From the IMG/VR virus record IMGVR_UViG_3300017963_000644, positions 1 to 28,443 of that record: a stretch of 28,443 nucleotides of DNA; one strand, written 5' to 3'. Shown here in pieces: positions 1 to 4,784 of this stretch; position 1 is the first letter of the stretch; every line of letters starts with the position of its first letter. The position numbers were made by a program, and so were the translations under genes. The notes under the pieces were generated by a model. The model searched no databases. It was not told where the DNA came from and saw only the letters and a list, made by a program, of their open reading frames with translations. This DNA comes from a virus.

Positions 1-20
1 AATACACCCATTATAACCAC

Positions 21-59
21 AATAAAAAGAGAGGGATACGACATAAAACCGCATCCCTC
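21..59 (-). terminator. Intrinsic terminator of the tRNA-Lys remnant
   Basis: On the minus strand, 16 bases after the tRNA 3' CCA end, a 7-bp inverted repeat (31-37 GAGGGAT with 53-59 ATCCCTC; two further C-G pairs follow beyond one mismatch) is followed by a T-rich run (TCTTTTTATTG). This is a standard intrinsic terminator. It suggests that this flank is the original chromosomal DNA downstream of the tRNA gene. Confidence 0.7.
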
Positions 60-74
60 AATCATCTAATAAAA

Positions 75-126
75 TGGTACGCCATCAGGGACTCGAACCC
101 CGAACCAACGGATTAAGAGTCCGTTA
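75..126 (-). other. 3' half of tRNA-Lys(CTT); probable prophage attachment site
   Basis: Reading the minus strand from 126 to 75 gives an anticodon arm (stem ACGGA/TCCGT around loop CTCTTAA, anticodon CTT = Lys), then a T arm with the TTCGAGT loop, an acceptor 3' strand and an encoded CCA. The 5' half (acceptor 5' strand, D arm) is missing: sequence beyond 126 is AT-rich and does not fold as tRNA. A 3'-half tRNA fragment is the known signature of integration by a tyrosine recombinase, where the intact copy lies at the other end of the element. The core is inferred to be within these 52 bases. The tRNA identity is seen in the sequence; the att role is inference. Confidence 0.85.
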
Positions 127-143
127 TCTTTTGAGTAAAATCA

Positions 144-186
144 GTACTTTACATGTCCGTTGGACAAATTTTTGACGAAAAAGTAC
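144..186. repeat. Nested inverted repeats beside the att site
   Basis: GTACTTT (144-150) is inverted at 180-186 (AAAGTAC). Inside lies the small palindrome GTCC-GTT-GGAC (155-165), whose left half repeats the GTCCGTT seen in the tRNA anticodon arm (118-124). The arrangement could be binding sites for the integrase or a directionality factor. Short repeats in AT-rich DNA also arise by chance. Confidence 0.4.
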
Positions 187-289
187 GTTTATTTGTCTTT
201 TTTTTGTATTTTTGATTTTTTTTACCCACTTTTTTTTTAAAAAATTTGCCCGATTCTGTAAGTCGTTTTATCACAGTCTATTTCAATTA

Positions 290-318
290 ATAAAAATTTA
301 TAATTTATTAATTTTTAT
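290..318. promoter_or_regulatory. AT-rich inverted repeat abutting the -35 box, possible operator
   Basis: ATAAAAATT (290-298) and AATTTTTAT (310-318) form a 9-bp inverted repeat with an 11-base spacer, ending one base before the -35 hexamer at 320. The placement suits an operator or an UP-like element. The very low complexity makes chance a real alternative. Confidence 0.35.
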
Positions 319-319
319 C

Positions 320-347
320 TTGACATTTATTTAGAGTATGCTATAAG
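320..347 (+). promoter_or_regulatory. Sigma-70-type promoter of the cargo operon
   Basis: A perfect -35 TTGACA (320-325) is separated by 16 bases from TATAAG (342-347), with TGC directly before the -10 box. The start codon is 31 bases after the -10, giving a short leader with a strong ribosome binding site. This is one of the strongest promoter-like signals in the window, and suggests the cargo is transcribed independently of the late genes, probably in the lysogen. Confidence 0.75.
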
Positions 348-377
348 TAATACATCTTTTTAAGGAGGAAAAAAAAG

Positions 378-1064
378 ATGAAAATAAAAATAGAAATACC
401 GAATGGTACAAAGGGGGAATTGGTAGAAATCTATGATCCAGCGATGTTGCCACTGAATTTTGTATTAATTATCCAAGATACGGAATATGCACCAACAGAC
501 AAGATTGCCATCAAAGAAAAAAGCAGTATCTGCCCTTTTTTATATTATAAAGACGAGATGGGCAATATACCCAAGTCTAAGGTTGTAACTAGATGGAATA
601 ATGCAGTTGCTCGAGCATTTCCAGAAGATGGACAGCATTTGGGATATGAAATACTTGATGAATATGACATTATATTACCAACAGGGAAGACGATACATGT
701 CAAACTCGTCAAGGATCAAATAAAAATCAGCCTAAACAATGGAAATGACGCCAGGCTGGTTATAAAGAACAATCAACCGGAGTGTGTATTATATCAAGGG
801 GAAAATTATTATCCCCACGAACAAATTCCCGGGCATGAAAAAATAGAGGCAAAACCATTTGTAGGTATGCCCGCATGGGCTACATATGAAGACAAACATC
901 CCGACCTCTCCGATGACCCTAACACGCCTATCATGTGCATACCCTATGATCCCAATGCCCCTACCCAGGGGGAATACAAAATAATGAACGACATGGTAAA
1001 AATATGGAATGATAAAATTAGAATTCATATAAAGAAAAGAGAAAACGAGCTCTTGGGATATTAA
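378..1064 (+). CDS. Unknown protein, first gene of the IbrAB-like cargo operon
   Basis: A 228-aa soluble protein that I do not recognise. The N-terminal ~45 residues look like a beta-rich domain (MKIKIEIPNGT start). The middle has a beta stretch (DIILPTGKTIHVKLV). Residues ~150-200 are rich in Pro and aromatic residues (YYPHEQIPG, FVGMPAWATY), and the C-terminus is a basic helix. There is no signal peptide, membrane segment or catalytic motif I can name. The start is set by a strong Shine-Dalgarno (AAGGAGG) and the promoter immediately upstream. It ends three bases before the next gene, so the two are almost certainly co-transcribed. Codon use is AT-rich like the rest of this cassette and unlike the phage late genes. 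A role as partner or effector of the IbrA/IbrB pair is inference from operon context only. Confidence 0.85.
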   Translation: MKIKIEIPNGTKGELVEIYDPAMLPLNFVLIIQDTEYAPTDKIAIKEKSSICPFLYYKDEMGNIPKSKVVTRWNNAVARAFPEDGQHLGYEILDEYDIILPTGKTIHVKLVKDQIKISLNNGNDARLVIKNNQPECVLYQGENYYPHEQIPGHEKIEAKPFVGMPAWATYEDKHPDLSDDPNTPIMCIPYDPNAPTQGEYKIMNDMVKIWNDKIRIHIKKRENELLGY

Positions 1065-1067
1065 TAC

Positions 1068-1430
1068 ATGAGATATGCAGTTGTCAAATTGGAGTGTATT
1101 GGTGATAATGAGACCTTTTATCCTACCCCTTGGGGTATGGTGAAATTGTTGCCATCGAGGGCATGGATAGCAAAGATTGTAGGATATGATTCCAAATATA
1201 TATATAAAAGAAATTTCATTAAGGGAATTAAAGATTACTCTCATGCAAACAGCGTTGGCTCTAGAGGTGTCTATAAATATTATCACCTTACTGATGGATT
1301 ATACGAAATCAAATCACCACAGAGTTGGAAATGGAGTGATCGATATTTTGCAAAAGTAAAAGAAGGGAAATTAAAAAGAATAACAGAAGAGGAATTGATA
1401 AGATGGTTGGAAGCGGAAAAAGACCATTAG
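1068..1430 (+). CDS. Unknown 120-aa protein preceding the IbrA-like gene
   Basis: A small soluble protein rich in aromatic and basic residues (TPWGMVKLLPSRAW, YYHLTDGLYEI, SWKWSDRYF), with a charged C-terminal helix (ITEEELIRWLEAEKDH). No known family recognised. The even spread of conserved-looking Trp/Tyr/Gly and the compact length suggest a small beta-rich domain that binds a partner or nucleic acid; this is a guess. The start lies three bases after the previous stop with only a weak GGGA-type ribosome binding site, so translation is probably coupled. Its last 28 bases overlap the start of the PP-loop gene in another frame, which ties its expression closely to that enzyme. Confidence 0.85.
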   Translation: MRYAVVKLECIGDNETFYPTPWGMVKLLPSRAWIAKIVGYDSKYIYKRNFIKGIKDYSHANSVGSRGVYKYYHLTDGLYEIKSPQSWKWSDRYFAKVKEGKLKRITEEELIRWLEAEKDH

Positions 1431-2641
1431 GCATTAATGTTTACGATGTTGCAAAAAAACGCATCTCTTGGGTGTTTGACAATTTCGAGAAGATATATAT
1501 ATCTTTTTCCGGTGGTAAAGACTCTACCGTTATGACTTATCTTGTAATGGACGAAGCTATAAAACGTAATCGAAGGGTAGGTTTGTTGTTTATTGATTTG
1601 GAAGGACAATACAAATTAACAATAGATCATATTGTATATATATATAATTTATATAAAGAACATATTGAACCTTTTTGGGTTGCTCTCCCAATACACCTAA
1701 GAAATGCGGTATCCATGTATGAACCGCATTGGATATGTTGGGAACTAAATCGGGAAGAAGACTGGATACGCAAACCGCCGAAGCTCGCCATTACTGATCA
1801 AAAATATTTTCCGTTTTATAATTACTCTATGGAGTTTGAGGAATTTGTTCCTGCTTTCGGTCATTGGTATGCAGAAAACGATACTAAACTGACTGCCTGT
1901 TTTGTTGGAATTAGATCAGATGAAAGCCTTAATAGATATCGTACAATAGCTAGTAATAAAAAAACGTATTTTCAGGATAAAAAATATACTACTTGGTGTA
2001 ATGGTACAGTTTATAATGTTTATCCAATCTATGATTGGCAAACAAAAGATATTTGGACATATCATTACAAAACCAAAAAACCATATAACCACCTTTATGA
2101 TCTCATGCACAAGGCAGGATTGTCAATACATCAAATGAGGATATGCCAACCTTATGGAGATGATCAACGCAAAGGACTTTGGCTGTTTCATGTTCTCGAA
2201 CCAGAAACCTGGAATCGTATTGTTGCCCGTGTCAATGGGGCTAATAGCGGGGCTTTATATGCCAAAGAAACCAGTAATATATTGGGCAATATAAAAATAT
2301 CCAAACCCGAAGGACATACATGGGAATCCTTCGCAACATTGTTGATCAATAGTATGCCGATAAAAACAAAAGAACATTATGCCAACAAAATCGCCATTTT
2401 TATAAAATGGTGGGAAGATCGAGGATTCCCCAACGGAATACCAGATCAGGCTGAATCTGTGTTGGAAGCATCTAGAAAAGTTCCTTCATGGAGGAGAATC
2501 TGTAAATCTCTATTACGCAATGATTATTGGTGCAAGGGACTATCGTTTTCTCAAACGAAATCAACATCTTATCAGAACTATATAAAAATAATGAAACGGA
2601 GGCGACAAGAATGGGGACTCAGGTGGACATGGTTACAATAG
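1403..2641 (+). CDS. ibrA-like: IbrA-like PP-loop (PAPS reductase-type, DUF3440) protein
   Basis: A 412-aa cytosolic protein. The N-terminus holds a textbook PP-loop, SGGKDS at residues 36-41, the ATP pyrophosphate-binding signature of the PAPS reductase/N-type ATP pyrophosphatase superfamily. Further motifs typical of the DUF3440/IbrA group are visible: GIRSDES (169-175), PIYDW..DIW (208-218), QPYGDDQRKGL (249-259) and RVNGANSGALY (276-286). In E. coli, ibrA and ibrB occur together and activate prophage-encoded Ig-binding (eib) genes; the chemistry is not established. The start ATG lies inside the upstream gene with GAGGA in front. It overlaps the ParB-like gene by 31 bases, so the pair is coupled. 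Other members of the superfamily include DndC (DNA phosphorothioation) and true PAPS reductases. The pairing with a ParB-like gene argues for IbrA. Confidence 0.9.
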   Translation: MVGSGKRPLGINVYDVAKKRISWVFDNFEKIYISFSGGKDSTVMTYLVMDEAIKRNRRVGLLFIDLEGQYKLTIDHIVYIYNLYKEHIEPFWVALPIHLRNAVSMYEPHWICWELNREEDWIRKPPKLAITDQKYFPFYNYSMEFEEFVPAFGHWYAENDTKLTACFVGIRSDESLNRYRTIASNKKTYFQDKKYTTWCNGTVYNVYPIYDWQTKDIWTYHYKTKKPYNHLYDLMHKAGLSIHQMRICQPYGDDQRKGLWLFHVLEPETWNRIVARVNGANSGALYAKETSNILGNIKISKPEGHTWESFATLLINSMPIKTKEHYANKIAIFIKWWEDRGFPNGIPDQAESVLEASRKVPSWRRICKSLLRNDYWCKGLSFSQTKSTSYQNYIKIMKRRRQEWGLRWTWLQ

Positions 2642-3249
2642 AGATTGAAAATTTAACACGATTACTCTGCAACAAAATCAAACAACTAGATGAAAACGAT
2701 AAGATATGTACGCTTAATAATATACGGCAAAAGTTACATGCAGTAAGCCCACTGAATACAGAGCCAGTTGATTGCGTTTTGTGGATTCCATCGGAACATG
2801 TTATTGCAAACGATTATAATCCAAATCAGGTAGCTCCACCGGAAATGCGTTTATTAAAATATTCCATCACCAAGGATGGATATACACAGCCTATAGTTGG
2901 ATTTCAAAAACCGGATCACGTAGAAGTTGTTGATGGTTTCCATCGGAATCGTGTAGGAAAGGAATACCCAGAAATTAGAAAACGTATAAAAGGATACTTG
3001 CCCATAACATTTATTAAAAACCATCGATCATCAAGAATAGCCTCTACCATTAGGCACAATCGAGCCAGGGGGAAACATCTAGTTGAGGGAATGAGCGAGA
3101 TAGTTCAAGAGCTTTCCCGGCGAAATTGGAGCGATAAGCGCATTGCAAAAGAACTTGGCATGGATCAAGATGAAATATTAAGATTAAAACAGATTACAGG
3201 TCTCACAGAATTATTTTCAGATGAAGATTTTTCGGAGGCTTGGGAATAA
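2611..3249 (+). CDS. ibrB-like: IbrB-like ParB/Srx-fold protein with C-terminal HTH
   Basis: A 212-aa protein from the ATG at 2611, which has GGAGG eight bases upstream; a longer frame starts at a TTG (2527) inside ibrA and has no such site. Residues ~55-150 show the ParB N-terminal (ParB/sulfiredoxin-like) domain: NDYNPN (67-72), TQPIV (92-96), VVDGFHRNR (106-114, the nucleotide-phosphate loop) and TIRHNRARGKH (146-156). The C-terminal ~45 residues resemble a helix-turn-helix (RNWSDKRIAKELGMDQDEI). Together with the preceding PP-loop gene this reproduces the IbrA-IbrB pair of E. coli. DNA binding or NTP-dependent regulation is inferred from the family. It is unlikely to be a plasmid-partition ParB because no ParA or parS is present. 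Confidence 0.88.
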   Translation: MGTQVDMVTIEIENLTRLLCNKIKQLDENDKICTLNNIRQKLHAVSPLNTEPVDCVLWIPSEHVIANDYNPNQVAPPEMRLLKYSITKDGYTQPIVGFQKPDHVEVVDGFHRNRVGKEYPEIRKRIKGYLPITFIKNHRSSRIASTIRHNRARGKHLVEGMSEIVQELSRRNWSDKRIAKELGMDQDEILRLKQITGLTELFSDEDFSEAWE

Positions 3250-3300
3250 GCATAAAAATTTGAGGTTTTTTTTAACAAATTTAGAAAGGAGAAAAACAAA

Positions 3301-3471
3301 ATGAAAAAGAAACCAGGGCGAAAACCGAAACCAAAAAAGGATAAATTGATGTTTCGTCCTGTAGGATTCATACCCCGGGAATGGGACAAAATTGACAAAA
3401 AGGCAAAAAATGCGGGATATTCCGGCGGCGCGGGATGGGTGAGACAGCAAATCAGACTGATGCTTGTCTGA
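3301..3471 (+). CDS. 56-aa very basic protein, possible RHH-like regulator
   Basis: A short gene with an excellent ribosome binding site (AGAAAGGAG about ten bases upstream). The first 15 residues are nearly all Lys/Pro/Gly/Arg, a disordered nucleic-acid-binding tail. The remainder (MFRPVGFIPREWDKIDKKA then GWVRQQIRLMLV) reads as a short beta strand followed by two helices, the pattern of ribbon-helix-helix (CopG/Arc-like) repressors. It is the last gene of the cargo operon, 51 bases after ibrB, and stands 21 bases before a strong hairpin. It could autoregulate the cargo promoter at 320-347. The fold is inferred by eye from 40 residues, so alternatives remain open. Confidence 0.6.
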   Translation: MKKKPGRKPKPKKDKLMFRPVGFIPREWDKIDKKAKNAGYSGGAGWVRQQIRLMLV

Positions 3472-3492
3472 TTATCGCCTGTGAGCGCAAAA

Positions 3493-3530
3493 CTCCCCTC
3501 CCCGTGTGTTTTTTTACATGGGGAGGGGAG
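3493..3530. terminator. 15-bp hairpin after the cargo operon
   Basis: CTCCCCTCCCC (3493-3503) pairs perfectly with GGGGAGGGGAG (3520-3530). Four more pairs (one of them G-T) extend the stem to 15 bp around an 8-base T-rich loop. Neither strand has a U-tract directly after it, so it is either a bidirectional transcription barrier between convergent operons or an mRNA 3'-end stabiliser rather than a classical intrinsic terminator. Confidence 0.65.
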
Positions 3531-3631
3531 ACCTCTTCAGATTGAATATATTACCTAATTTAGGTACAGTTTTTTTTACGAGACCTGGAGCTCAAACACT
3601 CCTAAAAATTAATCCTCAAATTTTTATACTT

Positions 3632-3664
3632 CAAAAAGAAAAGGGCGCGTTAAAACGCACCCTT
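3632..3664 (-). terminator. Intrinsic terminator of the late operon
   Basis: On the minus strand, AAGGGTGCGT (3664-3655) pairs with ACGCGCCCTT (3650-3641) around a 4-base loop, 10 bp with one mismatch, and is followed by TTCTTTTTG. It starts 25 bases after the stop codon of the last late gene. This fits an intrinsic terminator for the leftward operon. Confidence 0.8.
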
Positions 3665-3688
3665 ATTTTAATTAACTTTTTGAGCAGT

Positions 3689-4297
3689 TTAAGGCTTATA
3701 AGGCGCGACAGCGATCACACGCCCCTCCACCGTGGTAATGAAAACCTCATCAGCCTGGACGCCTTCCGGATATTCGACCGCAATATCCAAAGGATCTTTA
3801 ACAGTTGCACCCGGATACACGGTTTCAGTTGTGTATCGCATAGGACAGGCACACCCAACCAGGAAAAACAGACTAATCAGCCCGGTAATAACAGTCGTTC
3901 TCAACGTTTTCTTTTTTCGCTTTTCCCGCGCCTGTTTGATTGCCTCCGCGGCACGGATAACAGCCGCATCTTGAGCTGATGATTTGATCCCAAGTTCATC
4001 TAACATACCACATACATCTTGAACCAGATCAGCGAAACCCGCGCCTTCAGTTCCGATTGCTTCCATAATCGCCTTTGTTTTCTGCTTGATTGCCGTTTTC
4101 GCGGGACCATCAGGAAGTGTTTCCACCACCGTAATAAATCCAGCCGCTGTTTGCTCTCCGACCATGTATGCCTTTTTGTATTGTCGCGCTTTAATCCATT
4201 TCCAGATTCCGAACCCCGCCGTGGCAATGTAAATAATTACTGGAGCTGCTTCAACCCCGACTTTAATACCTGCAAGAATAGCCGCTAAAATTTCCAT
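3689..4297 (-). CDS. Membrane protein with internal lipobox; lysis-gene (holin/spanin) candidate
   Basis: A 202-aa protein, last gene of the late operon. Residues 1-35 are strongly hydrophobic (LAAILAG, PVIIYIATAGFGIW), a likely N-terminal membrane segment. Residues 40-120 form an amphipathic, Ala-rich helical region. Then comes a very basic stretch (REKRKKK, 124-130), a second hydrophobic segment and LVGC (146-149), a good lipobox with Cys149. The last ~50 residues look periplasmic and beta-rich. The second half alone resembles an Rz1-type lipoprotein or the lipoprotein half of a spanin; a TTG at 3904 could start it separately (71 aa), but has no clear ribosome binding site. The start ATG has GGAGA upstream. 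Position at the end of the tail genes suits a lysis cassette, but no endolysin is visible beside it. Confidence 0.75.
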   Translation of the reverse strand: MEILAAILAGIKVGVEAAPVIIYIATAGFGIWKWIKARQYKKAYMVGEQTAAGFITVVETLPDGPAKTAIKQKTKAIMEAIGTEGAGFADLVQDVCGMLDELGIKSSAQDAAVIRAAEAIKQAREKRKKKTLRTTVITGLISLFFLVGCACPMRYTTETVYPGATVKDPLDIAVEYPEGVQADEVFITTVEGRVIAVAPYKP

Positions 4298-4318
4298 AGT
4301 ACCTTCTCCTTTCCCTTT

Positions 4319-4597
4319 TTAAAATATTAATGAAATTAGCTTCATACCATTAACCTCAGCCGTTAAGCTGGTTACACAAATCAAGACGATCAGAATGATA
4401 GCCAGGATAGTGAGAGACTTTTTCACGTTTTTGATATTGCACCTTTTTTGCGTTTCTTCCAGGAGCCTGATCCGGGTCATAATCGAGTCGCCGTTGGACT
4501 CAAAAATCTTTTTGTGGAGCTTTCGCGTTTCCTTGAAGTTTAGATACGTGAGCCGCTTGATTTTGTTCATCTCTTTTTGAAGTTCCAGGGTTTTCAT
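4319..4597 (-). CDS. Small protein with C-terminal membrane segment, lysis-region
   Basis: A 92-aa protein: a charged, helical N-terminal ~55 residues (possible coiled coil) followed by a single hydrophobic segment (LTILAIILIVLICV, about residues 63-76) and a short tail. No family recognised. The ATG is supported by GGGAG seven bases upstream, although its first 98 bases lie within the zinc-ribbon gene in another frame. Tail-anchored topology next to another membrane protein at the end of the late operon would fit a holin, antiholin or inner-membrane spanin; none can be chosen from sequence alone. Confidence 0.65.
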   Translation of the reverse strand: MKTLELQKEMNKIKRLTYLNFKETRKLHKKIFESNGDSIMTRIRLLEETQKRCNIKNVKKSLTILAIILIVLICVTSLTAEVNGMKLISLIF

Positions 4598-4784
4598 TTA
4601 ATATCTCCCATATCCAGCGTTTACTTTTTCCACGCCTGTCAACCAGACGATAAAATCTCCCACATTTACATTGAACCATGTGACCGGCTTGAATACAAAG
4701 ACAGTTCGCAATGAATATTTTCCCGAGGCATTTCGGACAAATCCCATACCACCCGACTCCCCATCTATAGATTGAAAGCGTCAT
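4500..4784 (-). CDS. Small zinc-ribbon protein
   Basis: A 94-aa protein with CPKC at residues 16-19, then CLC and CKC pairs within residues 29-41, a likely zinc ribbon or knuckle. It is followed by a basic patch (YRLVDRRGKSKRW) and a hydrophilic, Gln/Lys-rich C-terminal tail that may be disordered. The start overlaps the stop of the 1081-aa gene as ATGA and has a strong ribosome binding site (GGAGG). The 3' third overlaps the next gene by 98 bases in a different frame, which is long for a phage and may mean the tail is under little constraint. Function unknown; small zinc-ribbon proteins in phages are often regulators or structural adaptors. Confidence 0.65.
   Translation of the reverse strand: MTLSIYRWGVGWYGICPKCLGKIFIANCLCIQAGHMVQCKCGRFYRLVDRRGKSKRWIWEILNENPGTSKRDEQNQAAHVSKLQGNAKAPQKDF

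Larger units (their letters stand above)
127..377. other. Non-coding leader between attachment site and cargo operon
   Basis: No credible gene lies in these 251 bases. They hold nested inverted repeats next to the tRNA fragment (144-186), a very T-rich stretch (about 195-250), a 9-bp AT inverted repeat (290-318), the cargo promoter (320-347) and a strong ribosome binding site (AAGGAGGAA at 363-371). Recombinase or excisionase arm sites would be expected here if the fragment is an att site. Confidence 0.6.

Noticed and set aside
789-1286. Long minus-strand frame (165 aa) opposite the first two cargo genes
   Set aside because: It is antisense to two well-supported genes with promoter and ribosome binding sites, and has no such signals of its own.
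1403-2641. Assimilatory PAPS reductase (CysH) or DndC
   Set aside because: The QPYGDDQRKGL and RVNGANSGALY motifs and the ParB-like partner fit DUF3440/IbrA; no other dnd or cys genes are present.
2611-3249. Plasmid-partition ParB
   Set aside because: No ParA gene or parS-like sites nearby, and the PP-loop partner identifies the IbrB type.
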